Positions 53,396 through 62,765 of a DNA stretch of 64,000 nt are shown one piece after another (position 1 is the stretch's first letter; every line of letters begins with the position of its first letter). A model generated the notes under the pieces. That model was not told where the DNA came from. It saw only the letters and a program-made list of their open reading frames with translations, and did not search any database. This stretch comes from Torymus aiolomorphi (Eukaryota; Arthropoda; Insecta; Hymenoptera; Torymidae). A program made the translations under genes and the position numbers. The stretch covers positions 54,286,475 to 54,350,474 of the forward strand of contig CM070877.1 of the NCBI GenBank assembly GCA_036365515.1. Reading direction: 5' to 3'.

Positions 53396-54640
53396 ATGTC
53401 GGACACAAAAGCTCTTTTAGCACTGCAAATAACAACTTGCAACCACATCATTAATTTCGTTAAAAACACCAAGCAGAAGAAGAGTCCTAACGTGCAAACT
53501 GTTCCGTATTTAGAAGCCCGCCTAGCGCTACTCGACCGATACTGGAATCAATTTCTCGATCGTCATGAGAAAATCTACGAATTCCGTAAAGAATTTGAAG
53601 TGCACGACTATTTCGCTAAAGACGGGTACAGTTTAGCGGAAACGGCATACATCGACGCGGTTGCCGAGCTTCGCGCTGACATTAACGCACAAAACCCTAC
53701 GGTCGTAACCCTAAATTCACCAGCACCGCAATGCTCTCGGATCAATACGCCTTCCACTCCTAAAGTCACCTTGCCTACTTTCTCCGGCAAGTAAGAGGAG
53801 TGGGAATCATTTAAACAACGTTTCGTCTCGTTGATTAAAGACAACCCCCCAGCTCTCGGACGTAACCAAACTGCAGCATTTGTTGAATGCAGTTCAAGGT
53901 CCAGCTGCAACTCGTCTCGGAAACATTGAGGTGGTTGCTGCGAACTTTCTAGGAGCATGGGAGTTGCTCACACGTCGATACGACAACCCTCACATTCGCT
54001 TATCAAAGCAATTAGAAAAGCTTATCCAGCTCCCTTCCGTCACAGCACTAGTGTGAAAGATCTTAACGCGCTTCTCGATCAAACTGAAGAAACTGCACGT
54101 GTTCTGAAAGATCTTGCATGTCCAGTTGATCAGTACGATAATTGGTTTGTTCACTGCATCGTACGCCAACTAGACTCATTGACTCGCGAACAATGGCACA
54201 TTAGCCAAGAAGGCGAGATCGGCTTTCCCAAATACAAAGACTTAGTGTCATTTTTTGAACGCCGCATCCAGTCGCTTGAACAAACTCAGAGCGCCACTGG
54301 TACGGTCGATTCACGCTCAGCTGTGAGCAGAAATTCAAAACCTAAAACCACTCCAAGTCTAGGCAAATACAAGAGCACGTCGGCTCATGCCGCTAGCGCC
54401 TCTGATGCCGCTACACCCACGCCATGTTGCATCTCATGCAAAGGGCCACATTATCTCTACCATTGCGAGAAATTTAGAAGCATGACCCCTACGCATCGCT
54501 TCGAATTTTCAAAATAAAACAGATTGTGTCTGAACTGTCTCTCGTTAAATCATACAGTGAAGAACTGCCCTTCAAAACGCCGTTGTTTTAAGTGTAAAAG
54601 CAATCATCACACTCAACCACATTTTGATTCGCCTGCCACA
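53396..54640 (+). pseudogene. gag: BEL copy 2 gag with zinc knuckles
   Basis: Starts MSDTKALLALQITTCNHIIN. A TAA at 53792-53794 follows LPTFSGK at the same position as the first stop of BEL copy 1; EEWESFKQRF continues the protein. A frameshift near 53.85 kb leads to other registers, and 53957-54517 gives the C-terminal half. Knuckles: CISCKGPHYLYHC, then after a TAA at 54515 CLNCLSLNHTVKNC and CFKCKSNHHTQPH. The array shows what BEL copy 1 has lost. Confidence 0.8.
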
Positions 54641-56440
54641 CCTTCTCCACCTCTTCAGGATCCATCACCTTCTTCGATCGAGGGCTGTACAGCCACGCTT
54701 GCGTCTATTAAATGTACCACACTCCTCGCAACAGCAAAAGTTACCTTCGTTGATGAATTCGATAACGCTATCCTGGGACGAGCATTGATTGATCCAGGCG
54801 CCCAACGCTCGTTCATCACGACTCGATTAGCTTCTCTACTGAAATTATCGCGACGAAAAGCTTCCGTGGCCATCTCAGGCGTCGGTGCCCAAGCTGTCAC
54901 TACAGCCTCTCAAGAAGTATGTCTTATACTTCGATCGTCGCGAGACAACTCTTTTCAATTATCTTGCACGGCCCTAGTACTATCCAAACTAACCGGCCTT
55001 CTACCCTCGCAAGATATTGCTAAGAAGCAATGGCCTCATTTACGAGGAATTGAACTTGCTGATCCTGACTGTTTCAAACCAGATAGAATCGACTTCATAC
55101 TGGGAGCCGCTATTTATCCTGATATCCTCCGAGAAGGATTAATCCGAGGACCATCGAAGGCTCCCATTGCCCAGAATACCGTATTCGGCTGGGTCGTCAC
55201 AGGACCAGCCGCATCACCATCTCGATTACAAGAGGCATCTTCAGCCTCTTCGTTTCACATCCGACTCGAGCCCTCTATTTCTCAAACGTTGATAAAGTTT
55301 TGGGAAGTGGAGAATCTTCCATACTCTCCCCCCCTCACTCCTGAGGAAGAGTTTTGTGAAGATTGCTTCAAATCAACCTACTCTCGACATCCAGACGGAC
55401 GTTACAGCGTACGTCTCCCATTTCCAAAAAAGCTACCATTCCCGGACTCACGGGATATCGCCATTGCTAGCTTTCTCCGTTCGGAAAAACGCCGATCATG
55501 TAACGCAAGCCTTAATGATGCTTACAAGGGCTTTGTACATGAGTATATGGATCTGAATCATATGGAAATCGCAACACCAACCGATCCATCTACTCAGGGA
55601 TATTATCTTCTCCATCACGCAGCTTTCCGAACTGATAACGTGAAGAAGATAAGAGTTGTCTTTAATGCTTCCCAGCGCTACGGTAATGGTCTCTCCCTCA
55701 ATGACCTCTTATTACCTGGCCCTAAACTTCAAGCTGATCTCACTTTGGTTCTTACTCGATGGAGATTGCATCAATACGTAATCGCCACGGACATCGTAAA
55801 AATGTTTAGGCAGATCGAGATTCATCCAGAGGATAGGGACTGGCTCAGGCTAGTGTGAAGAGACTCTTTGTTGCAACCACTGCAAGACTTTCGAGCCCGC
55901 ACCGTCACCTACGGCACCGCCTGTGCTCCATTCTTGGCACTTCGAACACTCAGGCAGCTAGCTGAGGATGGTCAATCAACTCATCCGGATGCAGCCCAAA
56001 TTCTCCAGCATCAAGTCTATGTCGACGACATATTCATCGGCGGCGACTCAGCTGCCCAGGCGATTGATCGACGAGACCAAGTCAGACAACTCCTGGAAAC
56101 CGCTTGCATGCAGCTAGGCAAATGGTCCTCCAACCACCCGGAGCTCAAAGACGTCCCAGCAGACGACATCGTCAACATCCCACTTAATAACGGTGAGATC
56201 GTTTCAATCCTGGGCCTTAGTTGGTGCCCTCAGTCAGACACATTTTTATTTCAAGCCTCGATGCTGGCCAATACTTGCGATGTCACGAAGCGCATCATTT
56301 TGTCTCATGTGGCAAAATTATTTGACCCACTCGGTTTTTTAGCGCCTGTCCTTATTGCGGCAAAAATTCTGTTACAGAACTTATGGATCAATCAATTGGA
56401 TTGGGATACACCTGTCAAGACCTACTTGAAGCTTGGCTGA
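54641..56440 (+). pseudogene. pol: BEL copy 2 protease and reverse transcriptase
   Basis: In frame with gag's C-terminal part. The protease motif reads GRALIDPGAQRSFITT, with Pro in place of the Ser of Asp-Ser-Gly. The RT follows: VVFNASQRYGNGLSLNDLL, ATDIVKMFRQIEIHPED, then TGA at 55856-55858 where the context suggests a lost Trp, then TVTYGTACAPFLALRTL and the catalytic HQVYVDDIFIGG with both aspartates. The segment SHVAKLFDPLGFLAP matches the BEL pattern. The frame breaks near 56.4 kb. Confidence 0.85.
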
Positions 56441-58065
56441 GCTTCCGCAATTCACTGCCAATGGTTAAGCTAATCCAACTACCACGATGGTCGGGGCATT
56501 CCAACGGCAACGCTTGGCAACTTCATGGCTTCTCGGATGCGTCAAAGCGCGCAAACTCCACCGCTGTCTATGCTGTCGCTCCAGGATCGCACTCCACCAT
56601 CATCATGGTGAAAACTAAGGTCGCACCAGTCAAAGTTGAGACCCTGCCCCGCTTAGAGCTCTGTGGAGCAGTGCTACTCACTCGACTTGTTCAACACGTC
56701 CTTGTTGGCTGCCTAGAGCAACCACACTCCATCCATCTTTGGACGGATTCCAAAATCGTTTTAGACTAGCTTAGGGCCCACCCATCTCGATGGCCCACAT
56801 TCATCGGCAATCGAGTGAGCGAGATCATCTCTACGCTGCCGTCAGCATCATGGAGTCACATTAAGTCAGCTGACAACCCTGCTGACTGTGCCACTAGGGG
56901 CCTCTCACCTCGAGAACTCTCATCCTTTCCTCCTTGGATCAAACAAGAAGCCTCTCAATGGCCTCAATCCTGCCGTCAACCTTCATCGATCATCAGTGGC
57001 ACTAATGACTACGGCGCACACGAAGACGATAAGTGTCTTCAAGCCCACACCTCATACGAATCACCTGTCTACTGTCTTCCATCGCTGCAGAAATTCGCCA
57101 AGTTCTCCAAGATTCTCCGCATCTTAGCTTACGTCGCTAGATGGCGGCTTAAAATCGACCAGAAGAGCAAGATTTCGGACTTACAATACATCTAGGCGAA
57201 TGAGTGGCAGACTGCACGACTACTACTATTTTGAGCGATTCAAAGCTGTTGTTTTCGACTTGAATTAAAGTGCCTACAGTCTAACAAACCACTGCAATCA
57301 TCCAGCTGCTTGGTTCGACTTACGCCATTCATCTGCAATCGAGGCCTTTTGCGAGTCGGGGGTCGACTCCAAAATGCGCCTCTCTCTTACGACGAGAAAC
57401 ATCCTATTATACTCCCGGGACGGAATATTTTTGTCAAGCGTCTCGTAGAGGAAGCCCATATCACCACTCTTCACGTCGGAGATCGCCTTGTTTCCAGTCA
57501 CCTGCATCGATTTTTGTGGATCATACGTGGAAAAAGGCTTATCAACGAGGTCTGCCGCCAGTGCGTCGAGTGCACTCGATATCGAGCACGACCCCTCAAC
57601 CAACAAATGGCTCCTCTACCATCAGCCAGAGTAACTCCACAACGTCCATTCAACTCCATTGGGATCGATTTTGTCGGCCCCTTTGACCTGCTCTTCTCCA
57701 AAGGACGAGGTGCCAAAACAACCAAAGGCTACGTTCTTATCATCACCTGCTTAGTCGTGAAAGCAGTACATCTCGAGGTTGTCTCTGATCTGACTTCTCA
57801 AGCCTTCCTTGCGGCCATTGCCCGCTTCACGGCACGAAGAGGATCGAGCTTCATCATCTATTCGGACAACGGCACCACCTTCAAGGGAGCTGCGGCTGAG
57901 TTGCAATCACTCTTCGACGAACGGTCGACCTTCATTCGAGAAACTGCCTCCTGTTTGGCTCAACAGGAAGTCGAATGGCGGTTCATCCCCCCTCGCGCCC
58001 CACACTTTGGAGGACTCTGGAAAGCTGTTGTTAAAAGCTTCAAATACCATTTGAAAAGGGCCGTC
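56383..58065 (+). pseudogene. pol: BEL copy 2 RNase H and integrase, truncated
   Basis: One register throughout, with TAG at 56767 and 57193. RNase H residues: HGFSDASKRANSTA, PRLELCGAVLLTRL, LWTDSKIVLD. Integrase: zinc-binding region (HITTLHVGDRL, CVECTRYR), Asp in IGIDFVGPFD, Asp in IYSDNGTTFKG, Glu expected in GGLWKAVVKS, where the residue is Lys (WKAVVKS), unlike the WEAAVKS of copy 1. So the catalytic Glu is replaced. The frame runs into a CT repeat after LKRAVAHSLSL. Confidence 0.8.
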
Positions 58066-58092
58066 GCTCACTCTCTCTCTCTCTCTTCCTCT
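58066..58092. repeat. (CT)n run at the BEL/LTR junction
   Basis: CTCTCTCTCTCTCTTCCTCTT joins the truncated BEL integrase to the right LTR, replacing the first about 22 bp of that LTR. Confidence 0.7.
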
Positions 58093-58435
58093 TCACCTGC
58101 TCCGCAAACTACTACTAGCCGGTCTATTCTCGCGTGGACTTTCGACAGAGCAAGTAGTCGTTACGAGAGCGCGTCTTTTCTTTTTCACACCGCGCGAACT
58201 CTTTTGTTAAGAGTTTACGGTCTGGTCAAGCCCAAAAAATTCATCAGTTTTTTATTAATAAACTCAGTGTGTTTTGGTGTATAAATCGAGTGTTGCTTAA
58301 TTTAACGCCCCACCAAAAGCACATCCTCTTCCTATACTCTAATAGGGGAGCATAGCAGTCACACACACACACGGATAAACGCTGCACATAGTTATTCGTG
58401 TTCAATATCACTTGATACTGATCGAAACGATAACA
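58093..58435 (+). repeat. LTR, right copy, 5' truncated
   Basis: Matches 45521-45883 in the same orientation (TTCGACAGAGCAAGTAGTCG, TCAGTGTGTTTTGGTGTATA, TTCGTGTTCAATATCACTTG). It lacks the first bases and about 25 bp near 58192 (GAGCACGTGGCCGCGCAATT is absent). It ends TAACA at 58435. Confidence 0.8.
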
Positions 58436-58609
58436 ATTTCTTTAAACATAATAAGTCAATATTCAACTTTTTTAAGACAATGATTTGTGATTTAAGCTTT
58501 TTAGGAAAAGTATCGCGTTATTGAGGGCACATTATCGTTGACATATAATCGTCCTGTTTATGTACAAATTCTTCGACACCTTGCTGAATGTAAACACGCG
58601 CAACTCTCA

Positions 58610-59100
58610 GTACTGAGCCTAACATTTTTATAAAGACAACTATAACATTTAATGATTGTTTATAATAATTTAAGTGATGTACAACGTATAACTTTGGTAA
58701 TTTTTCACAAAAAAAATTAAATCGGAGATCATTATCTTCAAAGGTTAGATTTTGCCATAATTTGTTTAATGAAATTATTAAAATATATTACATTTACAAA
58801 AGTAATACCATTTTTTAGATAAGTAGTTAGAAAAACATGGAAATCCATATGCATATGTATGAAAACCCCATAGGTGATCGTCTAATATATGTCAACTGAA
58901 CAGGTATACCAAATTTTCGTGATAATGCTCTAAAACTGCAACGATTTCATGTTAATAATCATTATACAGATATTTGGGGGAAACGGTTTCTGAGAAAATT
59001 TTATAAAAGGAGTCCAAATCTGCTGTCATTAATAGTTTTCATGCAAAATTCACGTGAAGCCGATATTTTGACCATTTCTTTGACGTTTCCGCCCACTGTG
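58610..59100 (-). repeat. Right terminal inverted arm of the Transib-like element
   Basis: Reverse complement of 44786-45270. The outermost 90 bp also read as the end of the N-terminal penton frame by chance of frame continuation, giving that frame an artificial tail. Confidence 0.8.
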
Positions 59101-59287
59101 CGTCGTCCTCTTGAAAATGTACGACGCTGCATGGTACGTGTATTTCCACCAGCCCGACGAACCATTCGCCGTGTAATTTGATCTCGCGCGGTAAGTGTGT
59201 CATAAGGCAGCTAGTCTCATTATCGGAAAAGTAATTCATACTGCTGTTGCTAGGCAGCACCATGTAAAAATCTTCGTACGTGTCCAT
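59101..59287 (-). pseudogene. Penton-like protein, N-terminal part
   Basis: Starts MDTYEDFYMVLPSNSSMNYF and reads REIKLHGEWFVGLVEIHVPC, the typical N-terminus of Polinton penton-like proteins, before meeting the Transib-like end at 59100. The remaining part of the gene is at 44158-44780. Counting bases, the two parts are in the same register when one CGTCG copy is kept, so the insertion, not older decay, broke this gene. It lies 10 bp downstream of the integrase end. Confidence 0.75.
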
Positions 59288-59296
59288 GCTTGCTTT

Positions 59297-60443
59297 TTAC
59301 GCGATTTTTTCGAGCTGGCTCGCTTTTACCCAGGAATTAAATTTATCCGGATAGCTGAGCCACTTGACAAGCAGCTGCTTATTGGCGCCGCGTCCTTTTT
59401 CGCGCACGACGCGTTCGATCTTGAAATTATTATCGGCGGCCAGGCGCTCGCGCCCGACGCGTACGAGTTTCTCTTTGTAAAAGAAGCCGTCTATGAGCTC
59501 GTCGTTTAAGTCCTGAAGAATGTACGTGTGCAGCCCTTGCCGTCGCGATACGCGCGTTATCTTAAAAATTTCCTCGCTGAAATTATTCTCGTATCCACGC
59601 TCGAAGGTGTTGTTTGTTCGACTGATGCGTACGAGATCTCCCACATTGAATTTACCATGTATCGCGGTGACGTGGTGGTGCCGCCGCTGCTGCTCCTGCG
59701 CCGCCGATAATTGGAGTTCGTGCGCTTGGCCAAGTTTTCTCGCGCTTGCGCAGCGTTGTAGATGTCAACATTGGTGGGGCGCATCCGTGTGCCGCTGTGT
59801 AGGGAATGATTGTACGCGTGGACAATTTTTTGTAAAACGTCGATATATCGTTTGGTGTTTTGGTGGGAAAAATATCGCCAGATTCGTCCGCGCAGTGTCC
59901 TGTTGAGGCGCTCGACGACTGCTGCCTTGATATCGGGATTTCTGGCGACGCGAAAGTCAATTCCCCGACGGTCAAGAAGTTTTTGAAACGCTGCACCGGT
60001 AAATTCTTTGCCTCGATGGGTCTGCACGCACAATGGTAAACGTGGTTGTGCTCTATCGATAATGCGTTCGAATGCGTCGGCAACATTGCGTGCCGTTTTA
60101 TCCATTAATGGTTCAACCCCCACGCAAACTTGCCGAGTACATCGATGACTACGAGGATGTAGCAGTGGCCGTCGTTATAATCCTTTATCGATGTGAGTTG
60201 CAGTAAATTACACTCCCACACGTCGTCGACGTTGCTCACGTTGTAGGTGAGCCGTGGAAAGCGTCTTTTTATCGGGTGGTGAAGCGTGTATGCGTCTTGA
60301 TTGCTCAGCCAGTCGTAAATTTTTTTCTTCTTCGCCTTTGTGCTGGCTGCGTTCAAACGTAGGAGATTCCGCGCGCCCGCGTAGCCCGCCTCGTGCTCGA
60401 GGTTGTAGTACTGCTTTTCGTAAGCCATTGCTCTCTCTCTCAC
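59297..60443 (-). pseudogene. Polinton integrase with chromodomain, frameshifted
   Basis: Three overlapping minus-strand pieces (60443-60105, 60123-59557, 59644-59297) make one retroviral-type integrase; frameshifts lie near 60115 (a G run) and 59650. The first catalytic Asp should lie in the segment DDVWECNLLQLTS, where Asn occupies the expected place. The second should lie in CVQTHRGKEFTG, where His occupies it. The Glu in AVVERLNRTL is present. The C-terminus has GDLVRISRTNNTFERGYENN and a chromodomain (ERVVREKGRGANKQLLVKWL, SWVKASQL) that would target chromatin. The enzyme is doubly disabled. It would have integrated the Polinton with 6-bp duplications. Confidence 0.8.
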
Positions 60444-60538
60444 GCCAGGTCAAATTTGAGCCAGTTTTTCTTCACTTGTCTGACGAGGTTTTTATTACGG
60501 GTGAGAATCGGCGAGCGCATCGAGTCGTCTGCTGTAGA

Positions 60539-61243
60539 TTACTGCTGCTGCGCTGACAAGCGCCGTTTGGCTGTTAGTATTTGTCCTATTTTCAGAACTT
60601 TTGTATTTCCGATCAAATTGGCGGGCGTGTCGCTCGCTTTGAGAAATTTCGCAAATTCGTAACGGCCAACGGGTGCCTCGTCCTCTGCTGCTGCTGCTAT
60701 CTTTTCCTTTTTCTGCAGGGCGTCGAGCAGTAACTCTGTTATGTTTGTGCGAGGTATGACACAGCCATCGATGCTCACAGTGCCTGTATTGTCCCATTTC
60801 AGGCGACTGGGCACTCTTGTTTTCCAGATGTGTAGCATGCGGCGTGTTTTGGGTGCATGTATTTTTGGCAGGCTCTCGAGTATAGCTTCCTCGCTGAGCG
60901 GTCCGAGTGCCTCCTCTATTTCGTCGATTTCGCACTTCGTCTCGCGCTCCGTCGCGCGTTCGTTGTCTCGGAAAAAAAGATAGCGACGTAAAATCTGTAG
61001 ATAATTTAGACATTTTTCGTAATCATCACATGCCGTTTTTGAGCGTACAACCTCGTACATTTCGGCGTCTAATCGTGAAAAATTATCACCCTGTGTTTGT
61101 AAACTTTTTTCTCCCGACTCTTTTGGCTGAGTTGTATCGGTCGGAGTGGATGATGTCATCGCATGCTGTGCAGGTTGAAACGTGTCCTCTGGTACGAGTA
61201 TCATCTTGCGTGCCCGTTCCATCTTATCGCGTGGCGTCGCCAC
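60539..61243 (-). CDS. Conserved Polinton protein with MILVP N-terminus, 234 aa
   Basis: An intact frame starting MATPRDKMERARKMILVPED. The middle is charged and helical (LNYLQILRRYLFFRDNERAT, KCEIDEIEEALG). The C-terminal part reads WDNTGTVSIDGCVIPRTNIT. Proteins with this N-terminal Lys-Met-x-Leu-Val-Pro signature recur in arthropod Polintons and are thought to be structural or scaffold-like; no function is established. Its start overlaps the end of the small hydrophobic gene by 20 bp, a sign of compact organisation. Confidence 0.6.
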   Translation of the reverse strand: MATPRDKMERARKMILVPEDTFQPAQHAMTSSTPTDTTQPKESGEKSLQTQGDNFSRLDAEMYEVVRSKTACDDYEKCLNYLQILRRYLFFRDNERATERETKCEIDEIEEALGPLSEEAILESLPKIHAPKTRRMLHIWKTRVPSRLKWDNTGTVSIDGCVIPRTNITELLLDALQKKEKIAAAAEDEAPVGRYEFAKFLKASDTPANLIGNTKVLKIGQILTAKRRLSAQQQ

Positions 61244-61466
61244 CCGATCCAGATATTTTTGAGATTAGCGTTCCGAGTATTGAGGCAAGCAAGAGCGGTA
61301 AGAATGATCCGCTACTCTGAACAATCGATCGTTTCTTTGCGCGCCAATCAGTGTTTTCCTGTACGTCACTAAGCTTTCTAAGTGTGTGTTTATGTCTGCG
61401 CAATCGCCTCTTGCTGGTATCGCTCAATTTTACGACCCCTTGTAAACGTTCAACGCGCACTCGCAT
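61224..61466 (-). CDS. Small hydrophobic/basic Polinton protein, 80 aa
   Basis: A basic N-terminal half (SKRRLRRHKHTLRKLS) is followed by RSIVQSSGSFLPLLLASILG, a short hydrophobic or amphipathic stretch, and a Gly/Ser tail. Proteins of this layout in Polintons are compared with adenoviral minor proteins that touch membranes or DNA. The function is inferred. It lies between the ATPase and the MILVP protein on the same strand. Confidence 0.5.
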   Translation of the reverse strand: MRVRVERLQGVVKLSDTSKRRLRRHKHTLRKLSDVQENTDWRAKKRSIVQSSGSFLPLLLASILGTLISKISGSGGDATR

Positions 61467-61624
61467 ATGTACTTGACGAGTGGTTTGTCGGCCGTGCGCG
61501 CGATAGCCGTTCGATGTTTGTTATCGCCGTGACAGAGTGCACTGAGGAGCGCGAGATTTTCCTTTCGCGGGCTCCGATGCGACGCTGCCATAGTTTTTTT
61601 CCAACTGACGCGTGGCTAGCGTAA

Positions 61625-62394
61625 TCAGCGTACTTTAAGGTGCTTTGGTACGTACGCGTAATGCGGCTCATGATCGTCGGGAAAGATATTGCTACGAAAT
61701 CTGAACGCGTCCAAGCAGTCCTGCGAGAGATCGATAAAGAGATAAGAATGTGGCAAGCGCGTCGCATCGACGTACGCGTCGCGTAAAAAAGTGAGTCCTC
61801 CGGGTGAATTTGTCGCGCCAGATGTTGTATCTGTGCTTTGTCGAGCGGGTTTTTGAACAGCACGAGATATTTGGTATTTAAACTTATGTCGCGCTGTGCC
61901 TTTCCTTTGTGAAAAACATTTTGCGTAATGAATATGACGCTTATATTTTTGTGGTGACTGCCTTTCGTGAATAGATCCAAAATAACATCACTCGAAGACT
62001 CGCGCATGAGATCGTCGAGGATTAGTAATTTTTTTTTGTCATTGTCCCGTGAATAGTCGACTACCTGCGGCAGTCCCTCTCGAAACTCGATGGTAGTGGG
62101 CGCGTGGGGCTTAAAGGCTGTTCGGTATACCTCCTGCCATTCGGCGTAATAAAATAATATACGGTGAAATCTAGCATCGCACATTGCCGGGAGCTGTGCG
62201 AGAAAGCGCTGCACGAACAGGGTTTTCCCGCAGCCTGTGGGCTCGCACACACAGCAGGTAAACGGATGCTTCCAACGAATGTCCATGTTTTTTTCACGAG
62301 GACCTCGCACACGACGAGAAAGACAAAGAGTACCACAGCTACTCGACAGCCCGACGTTTTTATAATACTCGCCTATGCAGAGCCGAGGGGCCAA
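61625..62394 (-). pseudogene. Packaging ATPase (FtsK/HerA type), frameshifted near the end
   Basis: Walker A EPTGCGKT (residues about 50-57 from the first ATG) and Walker B LLILDDLM identify a genome-packaging ATPase of the A32/FtsK-HerA kind. A more likely start is the internal Met at 62286 (MDIRWKHPFTC). After EDSLFY the conserved C-terminal sequence continues in another register (DATRLPHSYLFIDLSQDCLD...) to TGA at 61625, so one base was gained or lost in a T run near 61795. The unshifted frame runs on to 61450 as nonsense. The enzyme would pump DNA into the capsid. The damage affects only the last fifth. Confidence 0.8.
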
Positions 62395-62765
62395 AGAATA
62401 TTAGCGTCAGCGGCGGGCGGGCGGCGCGCACGGCGCGGGCAGAGGATCGCTAGTCGATCGCGGGGGTGAGCGAATCATCGCAGTGGTTGCTTGGACGCGG
62501 TGGCCAGCTCATGGCCGCGGGACAAGCACATTACCGCGGGGACAAGCACATTATCGCCGATAAGCACCACGAACGCGTTTTCAAGCGGTTAAAATATAAC
62601 AACAATTAGAACTTTTTTTTTTATCTGTAGCAGTTGGATGACGAGAAGAAATGAATGAATTTTTTCCAAAAGAATAAATATACTTTTATTTTACTAGTTA
62701 TATATTTTTACATTTATTTTACAGCAAGAACGTCGCATACAAATATATAAATTATTATTAATATT
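62395..62765. other. Spacer between ATPase and polymerase, with short tandem repeat
   Basis: GC-rich near the ATPase with a repeated CGCGGGGACAAGCACATTA phrase (about 62516-62555, two to three partial copies), then AT-rich toward the polymerase end. The region may hold the ATPase promoter. No gene seen. Confidence 0.45.

Larger units (their letters stand above)
53006..58065 (+). mobile_element. BEL/Pao LTR retrotransposon, copy 2 (degenerate)
   Basis: Leader or remnant LTR (53006-53390), gag, protease, RT, RNase H and integrase on the plus strand, inserted into the SWIM gene. It is cut in the integrase near 58065, where a (CT)n run and the right LTR of the surrounding element begin. Stops at 53792, 54515, 55856, 56767 and 57193, with frameshifts near 53.85 and 56.4 kb. 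It is more GC-rich than BEL copy 1 and a different subfamily. Confidence 0.85.
44786..59100. mobile_element. Transib-like element (composite), target duplication CGTCG
   Basis: Ends are CACAGTGGGCGGAAACGTCA at 44786 and its complement finishing CACTGTG at 59094-59100. Direct CGTCG copies flank it (44781-44785, 59101-59105). Terminal inverted arms of about 470 bp (to about 45260 and from about 58620) match closely. CAC(A/W)GTG-like ends and 5-bp CGNCG duplications are described hallmarks of Transib, the superfamily related to RAG1. No transposase of that type is seen; the interior is filled with later insertions, or the element is non-autonomous. It sits inside the penton-like gene of the Polinton and is in register with removal of insert plus one duplication copy. 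Confidence 0.7.

Noticed and set aside
1875..58065. Alternative genetic code with TGA or TAG read as Trp
   Set aside because: Stops occur with frameshifts in dead elements, while intact genes such as the major-capsid-like one end normally.
58434..58620. Possible Transib transposase tail
   Set aside because: A short plus-strand reading is open, but too short to assign to any transposase.
44786..59100. The inverted arms as terminal repeats of the Polinton
   Set aside because: Polinton genes lie outside both arms and the arms split one gene with a CGTCG duplication, so they belong to an insertion.
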